From NCBI RefSeq assembly GCF_036014015.1, contig NZ_CP107905.1, positions 9,548,001 to 9,612,000 on the forward strand: a stretch of DNA of 64,000 bases. The letters are read 5' to 3'. How positions within the stretch are numbered: position 1 is the first letter of the stretch; every line of letters begins with the position of its first letter. The notes beneath the pieces were generated by a model. The model searched no databases. It had not been told where the DNA came from and saw only the letters and a list, made by a program, of their open reading frames with translations. Below are positions 40,908 through 49,076 of the stretch, piece after piece. Made by a program: the position numbers and the translations under genes. Source of the DNA: Streptomyces sp. NBC_00457 (lineage in GTDB: Bacteria > Actinomycetota > Actinomycetes > Streptomycetales > Streptomycetaceae).

Positions 40908-42240
40908 TGAACGGCCACCGGCTGATCTTCGAAGTGTCGAAGCCTCGAAGGAGATCAGCACGATGACCGCACCAGACAGTCTGCCCCTGCACGCCCTCGC
41001 CGAAGACAACCTCGCCGCGGCGAGTCCCGATCTGCTGCGCGCGATGGTCAAGACATTCGCCGACGCACTCATGTCCGCCGAAGCCGATGCCCTCTGCAAC
41101 GCCGAATACGGGCAGGTCAGCGACGAACGCGTCAACCACCGCAACGGCTACCGCCCGCGCGAGTGGGACACCAGGGCCGGGACCGTCGAACTCGCCATTC
41201 CCAAACTGCGTCAGGGCAGTTACTTCCCGCACTGGCTCCTCGAACGCCGCCGACGGGCCGAGCAGGCTCTGATCAGCGTGGTCGCCACCGCCTACCTGCT
41301 CGGCGTCTCCACGCGCCGGGTCGAGAAGCTCGCCGAGTCCCTCGGCGTCACTCAACTGTCGAAGTCCCAGGTCAGCGCGATGGCCAAGCACCTGGACGAC
41401 CAGGTTGCCGCGTTCCGCAACCGGCCCCTGGACCAAGGGCCTTACGCGTTCGTCTGGGTCGACGCGCTGACCCAGAAGGTCCGCGAGGGCGGCCGGATCA
41501 TCAACGTCCACGCGCTGATCGCGGTCGGCGTCAACTCCGACGGCCACCGCGAGATCCTCGGCATCGACGTCGCCTCCAGCGAGGACGGTGCCGGCTGGCT
41601 GGCCTTCCTGCGATCCCTGGTCGCGCGCGGTCTGTCCGGCGTCCAACTGGTCGTCTCCGACGCCCATGCCGGCCTGGTCAACGCGATCGGCGCCACCCTG
41701 CCCGGCGCGAGCTGGCAGCGATGTCGTACGCACTACGCCCGCGCGCTGCTGAGCCAGGTCCCTAAGTCGGCCCAGCCGTGGGTGGCCACGCTGCTGCGGA
41801 CCGTCTTCGAACAGCCCGACAGCGACGCAGTCCAGGCCCAGATGCGGCACGTCCTGGACGCTCTGGAGGCCAAGTTCCCCAAGGCCGCAGCCCACTTGGA
41901 CACCGCCCAGCACGAACTCCTGGCGTTCACCGCGTTCCCGCGCGAGATCTGGCGGCAGATCTGGTCGAACAACCCGCAAGAACGCCTGAACAAGGAAATC
42001 CGGCGTCGCACCGACGTGGTCGGCATCTTCCCCGACCGCACTGCGCTGATCCGCCTGGTCGGCGCGGTCCTGGCCGAGCAGAACGACGAATGGACCGAAG
42101 CCCGCCGCTACATGGGGCGCGAACTCCTCGCCAAGGCCCGCCTCCACCCGATCGAGTCACAAACCGACGACACCGTCGTCCCGACCGAACTCACCGCCTA
42201 GCCTCAAAACGAGATCACCGAGTGGCCGTCAATACACCAC
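40908..42240 (+). mobile_element. IS256-family insertion sequence, apparently complete
   Basis: One transposase gene is flanked by related ends. The left end contains TGAACGGCCACCGGCTGATC (from 40908). The right end (42212-42240), read on the other strand, contains TTGACGGCCACTCGGTGATC. The inverted repeats therefore match at most positions over about 20 bases. The exact tips and any target duplication are not certain. Confidence 0.8.
40963..42201 (+). CDS. IS256-family transposase
   Basis: A 412-residue mutator-type DDE transposase. It has the family features: HRNGYRPREWDTRAGTVEL, ISVVATAYLLGVSTRRVEKL, the first Asp in FVWVDALTQKVREGG, the second Asp in VQLVVSDAHAGL with the following CRTHYARALL, and the Glu in QERLNKEIRRRTDVVGIFPD. 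The full family length and all three catalytic residues are present, so it may be active. ATG at 40963 follows AAGGAG at 9 bases. It lies between the inverted repeats of its element. Confidence 0.95.
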   Translation: MTAPDSLPLHALAEDNLAAASPDLLRAMVKTFADALMSAEADALCNAEYGQVSDERVNHRNGYRPREWDTRAGTVELAIPKLRQGSYFPHWLLERRRRAEQALISVVATAYLLGVSTRRVEKLAESLGVTQLSKSQVSAMAKHLDDQVAAFRNRPLDQGPYAFVWVDALTQKVREGGRIINVHALIAVGVNSDGHREILGIDVASSEDGAGWLAFLRSLVARGLSGVQLVVSDAHAGLVNAIGATLPGASWQRCRTHYARALLSQVPKSAQPWVATLLRTVFEQPDSDAVQAQMRHVLDALEAKFPKAAAHLDTAQHELLAFTAFPREIWRQIWSNNPQERLNKEIRRRTDVVGIFPDRTALIRLVGAVLAEQNDEWTEARRYMGRELLAKARLHPIESQTDDTVVPTELTA

Positions 42241-42288
42241 TTCGGCGGACGTGACCGCCGCGGGCCGGTGGGCTGGCCACCTGACCAT

Positions 42289-42372
42289 GACCCACGGATT
42301 CTTCTGAACGCCATCTTCCACGTGAACCGGCCCGAGATCCCCTGGTGTCAGCTCCCTCACGGCTGCCCGTAA
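42289..42372 (+). pseudogene. Fragment of an IS5-type transposase
   Basis: 27 codons reading DPRILLNAIFHVNRPEIPW, then CQLPHGCP and a stop. This is the conserved N-terminal block of IS5/IS4-group transposases (normally ILNAIFHVNRTGIPWRxLPHDFPP). The frame breaks where DFPP would follow. It lies 48 bp beyond the IS256 right end. Confidence 0.65.
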
Positions 42373-42390
42373 CGGCTGGCGGTGCGGTAG

Positions 42391-42410
42391 GTTATAGGTC
42401 GACCACTAAC
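42391..42410. promoter_or_regulatory. 20-bp palindrome before the SnoaL-like gene
   Basis: GTTATAGGTCGACCACTAAC is symmetric at 16 of 20 positions around GGTCGACC. It lies 12 bases before the ATG at 42423 and overlaps the likely promoter. It is the expected kind of site for the TetR regulator encoded two genes along. Confidence 0.6.
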
Positions 42411-42422
42411 GTAGGAGTGAAG

Positions 42423-42896
42423 ATGACAGCCAAGGAAGACGACGCCAACCGTCGCGCCGCTGCCCAGCACGCCGTGGCCGAGCACCTGCGCCTCACCGCC
42501 GCAGGAAGCACCGACGAATGGGTGAAGCTGTTCGCCCCGGACGCGGTGCTCGAGTTCCCGTACGCCCCGGACGGCGTGCCGAAGCAGGTCACGGGACGAG
42601 ACGCCCTGCTCGCATACATGAGGGGCTTCCCCGAGACCTTTGACGTCGAGTTCGGCGATCTGGTGTTCCACGACACGGTCGATCCGAGTCTGGTGATCGC
42701 CGAATTCCGCTCGAAGGGCACGGCACTGCCGACCGGCAAGCCGTACGAGCAGACGTGCATCTCCGTCGTCCGGACCGATGGCGACGCGCTCATCGCCCAC
42801 TACCTGGACTACTGGAACCCGCTGGTGGCGATCGAGGCGCTCACGCCCCACGACGTGCCGTCCGACTCTGACCGCAGCGTGACTTTTGGAGGCTGA
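42423..42896 (+). CDS. SnoaL/NTF2-like nuclear-transport-factor-fold protein
   Basis: A 157-residue cone-shaped NTF2-like protein. It shows AEHLRLTAAGSTDEWVKLFAPDAVLEFPYAPDG, the RDALLAYMRGFPETFDVEF block and HYLDYWNPLVAIEAL, typical of ketosteroid-isomerase-like or SnoaL proteins. Possible roles are small-molecule isomerisation, hydrolysis or binding. ATG at 42423 has GTAGGAG at 6 bases. A TetR gene follows 25 bp later on the same strand, and a palindrome precedes it, so it is probably the regulated target. Confidence 0.82.
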   Translation: MTAKEDDANRRAAAQHAVAEHLRLTAAGSTDEWVKLFAPDAVLEFPYAPDGVPKQVTGRDALLAYMRGFPETFDVEFGDLVFHDTVDPSLVIAEFRSKGTALPTGKPYEQTCISVVRTDGDALIAHYLDYWNPLVAIEALTPHDVPSDSDRSVTFGG

Positions 42897-42921
42897 GGGG
42901 AGCCGTGTTTGACTGACGCCC

Positions 42922-43470
42922 ATGCCTGCCGCCGGTACCAGCACGAAGAGCGACGAACGACGTCGGGCCATCGTGGCCGCCGCGGTCGACTGCTTCGCGC
43001 AGAAGGGTTTTTACGGTACGACGACGCACGAGATCGCAGAGTGGGTCGGCGTCTCTCAGCCGTATCTCTATCGCCTGTACCCGAACAAGGAAGCGCTGTT
43101 CGCGGCGGTGGTCGACCATGTGTCCGTCGTCATGACCGACACGCTGGTTGCTCACTCGTCGGCGTCGGGTGGGGCAGGGTTGGCGCCCCAGGCGGCGTTG
43201 GATGCGGCGCGCGGCGCCTACGCCGCGCTCGTCGCGGACCGGAACATCCTGCGTTTCCTCATGCACGCGAACTGCGCCGTCGGCGAGCCGCTGGTGGAGC
43301 AGGCCGTGCGCCGGTGCTACGCCAAGCAGGTTGACACCGTTCGGCAGTTGCTGGGCGACGACGAGGCCGTGCGGCGCTGGTTCGGCGCCGGAATGCTGGA
43401 CAACGTGGTCGCCGTGCTGGGTCTGTCCGACATCGATGAGCCGTGGGCGCACGTCCTCAGCGCTCGATGA
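42922..43470 (+). CDS. TetR/AcrR-family regulator
   Basis: A 182-residue regulator. The TetR DNA-binding domain occupies about residues 12-58 (RRAIVAAAVDCFAQKGFYGTTTHEIAEWVGVSQPYLYRLYPNKEALF). A helical ligand-binding domain follows. It is in the same operon as the SnoaL-like gene and probably represses it through the 20-bp palindrome at 42391. The 252 bases after it (43471-43722) show no recognisable gene. Confidence 0.9.
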   Translation: MPAAGTSTKSDERRRAIVAAAVDCFAQKGFYGTTTHEIAEWVGVSQPYLYRLYPNKEALFAAVVDHVSVVMTDTLVAHSSASGGAGLAPQAALDAARGAYAALVADRNILRFLMHANCAVGEPLVEQAVRRCYAKQVDTVRQLLGDDEAVRRWFGAGMLDNVVAVLGLSDIDEPWAHVLSAR

Positions 43471-43722
43471 CCTGACACCGGGAGACACGCCCGCGCCGAT
43501 GGGCCCGACCGGTGCGGTGTCGGTAGTGCCGCCGAGCCGGATCCTGAAACGGCGCGGTCGGCTGCACCACGTCGACACCGACACTGTGATCGTGCAGGCC
43601 GGCGCCGGCCAGGTCGCGGTCCGTGATCGGGGCGGTGCGTCGGCGTAAACGGGTTCGCGGGTACGACGTCTGTCTGAAACCCTGGCTTCCGCCTGCGGTC
43701 GTCGCGGTGGAGGACGGTGTCG

Positions 43723-44490
43723 GTGGTGCTGGACGAGGCGTGGGAAGAGTGGCTGCGGCGGTCGCCGCCGGGCAGGGCGTTGCGCCTCTGGTGGCAGGAG
43801 GCGCCGGACCGGGTTCGCCAGGTCGGACGGAACGCGTACGGGGAGCACCTGGCCGCTTTGCTGTCCGTCGCGTCCCCGCGGGACTGCGCGGCGGCGGGGT
43901 TCGGGTGTACGCGGCGCCTTGACCGTGTCTGTCGCGAGCCGTTCGTCTGCCGTCTGGATTCTGCCGAGCCGTCGGCTGCCGAGGAGGTGCCGCGCGGCGA
44001 GCGTGAGGGGCCGGTCCCGGGGGCCTGCGGCGGATTCCACGGTTTCTGGGGTGACTTCGAGGTCCATGTGCGGTTCGGCGGTGACGGCGACCGGCATCGC
44101 GCGGTGTTCTGGCACGACATGGCGGCGTCGGCCGTACGGGTGTGGGCGGACGGTGTCCCGGTCGGCGTCGGGGCCCGCTTGGACACGTACGGGCACTGGC
44201 TCGGAGGCAGGTTCCTGGTGGTGCAGGCCGAGGGGCCCCAGGACCATCCCCGGCAGACGTACGGGCCGGGCCTGCTGGTCACCAGGATCGTCTCCGTACT
44301 GATTCATGACGCGGTGCATGGCTCCACCCGGACGCTGGTCCCGCGCGCCCACGAGACATGGGCCGACCCCCAAGGCGTCCTGACCGGTGACACCCTGCGG
44401 GTGTACGCGACCCCCGAGGCCCGGGCCGCCGACGTACCCGACCGGATTCTGCCGGCCGATCCACACGACCCGGCGGAAGCAGGGCACTGA
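43723..44490 (+). CDS. Hypothetical protein, 255 residues
   Basis: An unrecognised soluble protein. It opens VVLDEAWEEWLRRSPPGRALRLWWQ, has a Cys-containing middle (FGCTRRLDRVCREPFVCR) and strand-rich segments (FEVHVRFGGDGDRHRAVFWHD). No signal peptide or membrane segment is present. GTG at 43723 is preferred because GGAGG lies at 9 bases; GTG at 43717 is too close to that site. It overlaps the next gene by one base (TGATG), so the two are likely cotranslated and functionally linked. Coding bias supports a real gene. Confidence 0.6.
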   Translation: MVLDEAWEEWLRRSPPGRALRLWWQEAPDRVRQVGRNAYGEHLAALLSVASPRDCAAAGFGCTRRLDRVCREPFVCRLDSAEPSAAEEVPRGEREGPVPGACGGFHGFWGDFEVHVRFGGDGDRHRAVFWHDMAASAVRVWADGVPVGVGARLDTYGHWLGGRFLVVQAEGPQDHPRQTYGPGLLVTRIVSVLIHDAVHGSTRTLVPRAHETWADPQGVLTGDTLRVYATPEARAADVPDRILPADPHDPAEAGH

Positions 44491-44975
44491 TGACGGATGA
44501 ACTGCGGCCGGGCCGGGCCGAGATGCGCATGCTGGTCACCACACTCGGCATCGACGGTGCATCGGCGACGGTGGTCTCGATACAGGCCGGTCATCACCGT
44601 CAGGGCATACGGCTGGGCACCGATCGGTGGGAGATCGACGAAGGGCGCCTGCTGGTCGACTTCAACCACGGACTGCCCCTGCTGTTCGCGGACCGACAGC
44701 AGGTGGGTGAGCGTCTCGGGAACACCGTGCGACTGTGGTCACAGGAGTACCGGATCCATCGTCAATGGCTCTGGCCGAAACTGCGCTTCACGGTGACCGC
44801 AGGTGAGCGCACTGTCCTACGGGTCCACGAGCGGCTCAGACGCAACGATGGCGCCCGTGCCCTCGACACGCACAGCGACCCGGGACTCGACCCGGTCGTC
44901 ACGCTCGCCCTGATCCTTCTGGAGGGACGCCCCCACAAGATGGGCCTCAGCCGTGGCGACGCCGCTCCGCTCTGA
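44490..44975 (+). CDS. Hypothetical protein, 161 residues
   Basis: A soluble protein of unknown family starting MTDELRPGRAEMRMLVTTLG, with beta-rich segments such as GIRLGTDRWEIDEGRLLVDFNHG and a basic middle around EYRIHRQWLWPKLRF. No catalytic motif can be named. Its ATG shares one base with the stop of the preceding gene, the clearest evidence that the pair forms one unit. It ends 86 bp before the convergent DUF6463-like gene. Confidence 0.6.
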   Translation: MTDELRPGRAEMRMLVTTLGIDGASATVVSIQAGHHRQGIRLGTDRWEIDEGRLLVDFNHGLPLLFADRQQVGERLGNTVRLWSQEYRIHRQWLWPKLRFTVTAGERTVLRVHERLRRNDGARALDTHSDPGLDPVVTLALILLEGRPHKMGLSRGDAAPL

Positions 44976-45061
44976 GCCGCGGCTCCTCCTCCATCCACGC
45001 CCTTCTGATCTGTACAGACACAGAATTCGCCTCCGCGACGCGTCCGGCGGCACCGCACTGC

Positions 45062-45460
45062 TCACGGTTGGTAGTTGTCGACAAGAGGTGTCCGACGGCT
45101 CTCTCCTGCGCTGTCCCGCCTGGCTGTGATCAGGGCCAGCACCCCGAGCACGATCAGGCCGGGTGCGCCGGAGATGGGATAGAGGATCTGCAGCGGTATG
45201 CCGATGGCCAGCAGATACCAGCCCAGCTGGGCCGGAAGCCTGCCGGTGTCACGGACGATGCGTTGGCTGAGTGTGCCCAGGGCGAGGAGGCCGAAGCCGG
45301 CGAGGAAGAACCACATCTCGTACTCGCGCTGCGGGTTTCCGGGGACGGCGTTCCAGAATCCGTCGCGGGCCACGTCATCGAAGGTGCTGGAGGCGATCAG
45401 GGCGACCGCGAAGTGCACTGCGGTCAGTCCGATCACCAGTCGGGGAATCAACCGGGTCAT
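45062..45460 (-). CDS. Four-helix membrane protein, DUF6463-like
   Basis: A 132-residue protein with four hydrophobic segments (about 4-24, 47-62, 78-97, 100-116), short loops and a polar C-terminus. It resembles small DUF6463-type membrane proteins that are often paired with DUF3995 proteins. Function is unknown. ATG at 45460 has AAGGAAG at 7 bases. It starts 2 bp after the stop of the gene upstream, so the two form an operon controlled from 45916-45976. Confidence 0.75.
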   Translation of the reverse strand: MTRLIPRLVIGLTAVHFAVALIASSTFDDVARDGFWNAVPGNPQREYEMWFFLAGFGLLALGTLSQRIVRDTGRLPAQLGWYLLAIGIPLQILYPISGAPGLIVLGVLALITARRDSAGESRRTPLVDNYQP

Positions 45461-45462
45461 CG

Positions 45463-45915
45463 TCAGCTTCCTTGGTGAGGGGCGCGCGTGGAGGCAGCGA
45501 CGTATGCCGTCAACCCGCCGAGCGCCAGACACAGTGGGGAGTACAGCGCCAGATCCCAGCGGGTGAAATCGGTCGGTCGGCCGGTCAGGGCGGAAGACAC
45601 CAGGCCGGCCGAACCTCGCAGCAGCAGTACGCCTGCGACACCCCACACGCCCTGGCGCACCAAACGCCGTGGCGGCAGCTGCGGGACCAGGTCGGCCCGG
45701 GCCGCGACCGCATAGGCCGCCGCTCCGAGCGCTGCCGCGACTGCGGCCGTCAACTCCGGGGTGGGCAGGTCCGCTTCGGCGACTCCGACGACCGTACGGG
45801 CGAACGCGGCACGGTCGGCCAGTGGCCAGGGAGAGAAGGTCCAGATCCCATGCAGGGCCCCGACCGCTCCCAGGCCGACTGCGGCCGTCCCACCAGCGAG
45901 TTTCGTCAGCGTCAT
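45463..45915 (-). CDS. DUF3995-like membrane protein
   Basis: A 150-residue protein with about four helices and the family features GALHGIWTFSPWPLADRAAFARTVVG near the start and SPLCLALGGLTAYVA near the end. DUF3995 proteins are small membrane proteins without a known activity. ATG at 45915 has GGGGGGAG close upstream. It is divergent from a TetR gene, with two palindromes in the 61-bp gap, so it is the probable target of that regulator. Confidence 0.8.
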   Translation of the reverse strand: MTLTKLAGGTAAVGLGAVGALHGIWTFSPWPLADRAAFARTVVGVAEADLPTPELTAAVAAALGAAAYAVAARADLVPQLPPRRLVRQGVWGVAGVLLLRGSAGLVSSALTGRPTDFTRWDLALYSPLCLALGGLTAYVAASTRAPHQGS

Positions 45916-45945
45916 ACTGCTCCCCCCGTCGCACCGTACACCCTT

Positions 45946-45970
45946 GTATGGAATGACCATACAGTACTGT
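45946..45970. promoter_or_regulatory. Operator-like palindromes between DUF3995 and TetR genes
   Basis: GTATGG (45946-45951) and CCATAC (45957-45962) form an inverted repeat with a 5-base centre. They are followed directly by the perfect palindrome ACAGTACTGT (45961-45970). Both lie in the 61-bp divergent promoter and would cover the start regions of both genes. Confidence 0.65.
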
Positions 45971-45976
45971 ACGGGC

Positions 45977-46573
45977 ATGGCTAGGAGGAACCTCACCCCC
46001 CAGGACTGGTCGACCGCGGCGCTGCGGGCGATGGCACGCGGCGGAGTCGGGGCGGTGTCGGTCAACGCGCTCGCGGGTGAGCTGGAGGCGACACGAGGCA
46101 GCTTTTACTGGCACTTCAAGGATCGCGATGCGCTGCTGACGGCCGCGCTGGAGGTGTGGGAGCGGGACGACACCACTGCGCTGATCCAAGCGTTGGGCGA
46201 TATCACCGACCCACGGCAGCGGCTGACGGCCCTGTTCACCGTCGCGCTGGGGCAGGAGGACATCAACGGCCTGGAGCCGGCGATCGTCGCCCACGCCGAT
46301 CACCCCGCCGTCGCCCCGGTCCTGCGCCGGGTCACCGAGCGGCGGATCGCCTACCTCACCGATCTCTACACCGACCTGGGCCTCGACACCGCCACGGCCC
46401 GGCGCCAGGCGGTCGCCGCGTACGCGGCTTTCCTCGGATGGCTCGAACTACGCCGCTCCGCCTGCGACGTCGTGCCCGAGGTCGCCGCCACCGGCACCAT
46501 CGCCACCGTCGCGCTGGAGCACCTCATCTCCGGGCTGGTCCGACCCGTCGTGCACCAGGCGGACCCGGAGTAG
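45977..46573 (+). CDS. TetR-family regulator
   Basis: A 198-residue regulator with a TetR-type N-terminal domain (WSTAALRAMARGGVGAVSVNALAGELEATRGSFYWHFKDRDALLTAALEVW, about 7-57) and a helical sensor domain. It diverges from the DUF3995/DUF6463 pair across a 61-bp region full of palindromes, which suggests autoregulation and repression of that pair. ATG at 45977 is the clear start of the HTH region. Confidence 0.9.
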   Translation: MARRNLTPQDWSTAALRAMARGGVGAVSVNALAGELEATRGSFYWHFKDRDALLTAALEVWERDDTTALIQALGDITDPRQRLTALFTVALGQEDINGLEPAIVAHADHPAVAPVLRRVTERRIAYLTDLYTDLGLDTATARRQAVAAYAAFLGWLELRRSACDVVPEVAATGTIATVALEHLISGLVRPVVHQADPE

Positions 46574-46736
46574 AGCTCGCCACCGTCGCCGATCACACCG
46601 CCGAACCCTCACAAGCCCGGAAACCGGTCAGCTCTGACAGGGGCCCCGACTGGGATTGTCGCCCGCACGTGGGTGGGACCGCTCGCACGAAGGGAAGGAA
46701 AGCGCACGGGACGATTGGGCAACGGGGGAGGTGTCG

Positions 46737-47435
46737 GTGAGCAGGCGACCGCGGCTTTGGGTGGTCGGTGCGCTGGTGGGGTTCATCGTTTCCGTGCTGA
46801 TGTGCGGGTTGGCCGTGGTCACGGTGGTGCTCGTTCCCGCCTGGTGGCCTCACCCGACGGTGGCCGCCGTCGCGGGGATGTTGCTCGTCGCCGCGGGGTT
46901 CGCACTGGTGCCCTTGTCTTTCATCCACCTTGAACCCAAGCACTTCGAGGTGGCCGCGATCGCGGAGTGTCTGTTGGCCGTGGGGTTGCTGACGTTTCTC
47001 GACCAGGCCGTGCTCGACGTGTGGGGCAAGCCGGTGGACACGGTCGTCACGGAGGTCGTTCAGCATGAGAGGAACGCGCCGACGGGGAAGGTCACCCGAG
47101 TCTGGTGGGAGTGCTCGCTGAAGCGGCTAGACGGGACGGAACTCGAACGGAACCTCAGGGAGTCGGACTTCGTCCCGCTGGGGAAGGCGTGCCCTGCCGG
47201 CGCGGAGACAGGAGACCGGCTCGTGGTGTACGCGGTGCCCGCCGGATTCGCCCCGCCCCAGACGAACGCCCCGGTCGGGGGTGTCTGGCTGGTTGTCGCG
47301 CTCACTGCTGTCACCACGGCGGCGGCAGTGACGTTCACGTCTGTCGGAATGGCTCGCGCGGATGTGCCGAAAACGGGCCGGATCTCGCGTCTCATCCGGG
47401 GCCGGCCAAAGGATTCGCCGTCGGCCTGCACCTGA
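46737..47435 (+). CDS. Membrane protein with a large extracytoplasmic loop, unknown function
   Basis: A 232-residue protein with three N-terminal hydrophobic segments (about 8-33, 38-58 and 67-87). A polar region of about 90 residues follows (TEVVQHERNAPTGKVTRVWWECSL and on to CPAGAETGDRLVVYAVPAG), then one more helix (about 184-207) and a basic tail. The layout suggests a membrane-anchored extracytoplasmic domain; I recognise no family. GTG at 46737 is preferred because GGGGGAG lies at 6 bases. Confidence 0.65.
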   Translation: MSRRPRLWVVGALVGFIVSVLMCGLAVVTVVLVPAWWPHPTVAAVAGMLLVAAGFALVPLSFIHLEPKHFEVAAIAECLLAVGLLTFLDQAVLDVWGKPVDTVVTEVVQHERNAPTGKVTRVWWECSLKRLDGTELERNLRESDFVPLGKACPAGAETGDRLVVYAVPAGFAPPQTNAPVGGVWLVVALTAVTTAAAVTFTSVGMARADVPKTGRISRLIRGRPKDSPSACT

Positions 47436-47528
47436 GGCAGGCGGCTTGATGCCTTGCGGTCCCCGAGCGGCGGCACGGGCGTGTGCCGGATTAACGATGA
47501 GGCCCTTGCCTTCGGCAGGATGGGCGCC

Positions 47529-48062
47529 ATGACCGAGATCCGTACACCCCGCCTCCTCCTGCGTCGCTGGCACGACGACGACCTCGCGCCCATGGCGGAC
47601 ATCCACGCGGACCCCCGGGTCATGCACTGGATCGACGACGGCTCGGTGCGCGACCTGGACTACACGGCGGAGGCCATCGAGCGGTGGGAGGAGGAATGGG
47701 ACGAGGAGGGCTTCGGACTCTTCGCCGTCGAGTTGCTGGCTTCGGGGGAACTGGCGGGCTTCACCGGTCTGACCGTGCCCGAGTTCCTGCCGGAGGTACA
47801 GCCCGACGTGGCCATCTGCTGGCGGCTCGGCTCTCCGTTCTGGGGCCAGGGATACGCGTCCGAAGCCGCCCACGCCACACTGGAGTTCGCACTCCAGGAC
47901 CGCGGCCTCGACCGCATCATCAGCATCAGCCGGGTGGGGGACGACGCCTCCGAGGACATCATCCGCAAGCTCGGCATGGTGCCCGAGCGAGAGACGGCGC
48001 ATCCGGTGTATGGCTATCCGCTGCGCGTCCACGCGATCGACCTCACCGAGTACCAGGCGTGA
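47529..48062 (+). CDS. GNAT-family N-acetyltransferase (RimJ/RimL type)
   Basis: A 177-residue acetyltransferase beginning TEIRTPRLLLRRWHDDDLAPMADIHADPRVM, with the acetyl-CoA-binding segment WRLGSPFWGQGYASEAAHATLEFAL and the ending GFxKLGM-type strand IIRKLGMVPERE. This is the RimJ/RimL-like group that acetylates protein N-termini or small amines. ATG at 47529 is used; ATG at 47520 is a possible alternative. The substrate is not predictable. Confidence 0.88.
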   Translation: MTEIRTPRLLLRRWHDDDLAPMADIHADPRVMHWIDDGSVRDLDYTAEAIERWEEEWDEEGFGLFAVELLASGELAGFTGLTVPEFLPEVQPDVAICWRLGSPFWGQGYASEAAHATLEFALQDRGLDRIISISRVGDDASEDIIRKLGMVPERETAHPVYGYPLRVHAIDLTEYQA

Positions 48063-48069
48063 ACTCCGC

Positions 48070-48144
48070 CATCGCGCCCACGGCGCCGAACTCGTCGGCG
48101 AGGTGACGCAGTACGAGGACATCTACCGGTACGGCACCGGGTGA
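48070..48144 (+). pseudogene. Short remnant of a VOC/glyoxalase-family gene end
   Basis: 23 codons in the gap after the GNAT gene read AHGAELVGEVTQYEDIYRYG and then stop. This matches the C-terminal block of VOC-family proteins (usually RAHGAELVGEVxQYEDSYRLCYxRGPEG). The first part of the gene is absent. It is too short for certainty. Confidence 0.4.
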
Positions 48145-48152
48145 CCCCGAGG

Positions 48153-48914
48153 TCAGTCCTCCCCGGCTTCGGTGGGGAACTCCGGTGGTGCCTGCAGGTC
48201 GTGGGCGCGGAACAGGATGGCGTGCTCGACGCCCATGGCCTTGCCGCTCATCGCGGTGAACTGCGGGATGAAGTCCTCGGGGGCGGGGTGGTCCGGGAGC
48301 GCGGCCAGATACGCGGCGTGTGCCTTGAGTGAGGCGACTCCGCGCCGCAGCGGGTCACCCGTGACGTCGACGCCGTGGGTCGCGCCGGAGCCGGGGAGTC
48401 CGGGGACGATGAGCCAGCGTACGGAGTGCGGTTCGAGGCCCTCGTCGTCGACCTGCTCCGGGAAGACCCACCGGTTGCCCGCGTCGCGCACCGCGTCGAG
48501 CGTCGCGAGCCCGGCCGCGCGGTGGTCGGCCTGGTCGAAGCCGTAGGGCGTCTCGATGTCGTAACCGGTGCCGAGTACGACGTCCGGCTTGAACCGGCGG
48601 ATCTCCCGGCAGATGTCCCGGCGCAGGTCGAGGCCGTAGACGAGCACGCCGTCCGGATGTTCGAGCACCGTCAGATGCTTGACGCCGACGACGGCGCAGG
48701 CGGCCTGCTGCTCGGCGACGCGCAGGCGTGCCGTCTCCTCGGGAGGGTTCGGCATGCCGGCCTCGCCGCGGGTGAGCAGGAGATAACCGACCTCGATCCC
48801 GCGCGCGGTCCAGCGGGCGACGGCCGCGGATGTGCCGTACTCCATGTCGTCGGGGTGCGCGACGATGCAGAGCACGCGCTGAAAGGACTCCTCGGGGAGG
48901 GCGGGCAGTGTCAT
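48153..48914 (-). CDS. PIG-L family zinc deacetylase
   Basis: A 253-residue LmbE/PIG-L deacetylase. The zinc motif AHPDDMEYG (His, Asp, Asp) is near residue 19, TRGEAGMP follows, and the third ligand histidine is in DQADHRAAG. The family removes acetyl from N-acetyl amino sugars in mycothiol, GPI or antibiotic pathways. The closest type here has the YGFDQADHRA block of actinomycete sugar deacetylases. ATG at 48914 is chosen because AAGG lies about 12 bases before it; ATG at 48923 is an alternative. Confidence 0.88.
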   Translation of the reverse strand: MTLPALPEESFQRVLCIVAHPDDMEYGTSAAVARWTARGIEVGYLLLTRGEAGMPNPPEETARLRVAEQQAACAVVGVKHLTVLEHPDGVLVYGLDLRRDICREIRRFKPDVVLGTGYDIETPYGFDQADHRAAGLATLDAVRDAGNRWVFPEQVDDEGLEPHSVRWLIVPGLPGSGATHGVDVTGDPLRRGVASLKAHAAYLAALPDHPAPEDFIPQFTAMSGKAMGVEHAILFRAHDLQAPPEFPTEAGED

Positions 48915-49018
48915 GTCGACCATCCTTGAGCGTTCAGGGCCTGCCGTCTGTAGGCCTGCCAAGCCTATGAGCGAGTGTCTGATGCGGCACGTGGAGAGTA
49001 AGTCTCAGCGCCACTCAA

Positions 49019-49055
49019 GACCCTGCCGGCGGCCCGATGAGCCGCCGGCAGGGTC
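49019..49055 (-). terminator. Very strong hairpin terminator
   Basis: A perfect 15-bp stem, GACCCTGCCGGCGGC (49019-49033) with GCCGCCGGCAGGGTC (49041-49055) and a 7-base loop. It lies 22 bases after the stop of the large leftward gene at 49077. Confidence 0.9.
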
Positions 49056-49076
49056 GAGGGGTGTTCTGCTTCTCGG

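Noticed and set aside
43480..43648. Possible small gene after the TetR regulator
   Set aside because: No ribosome site, no recognisable motif in any frame, and codon bias is no better than the antisense frames.
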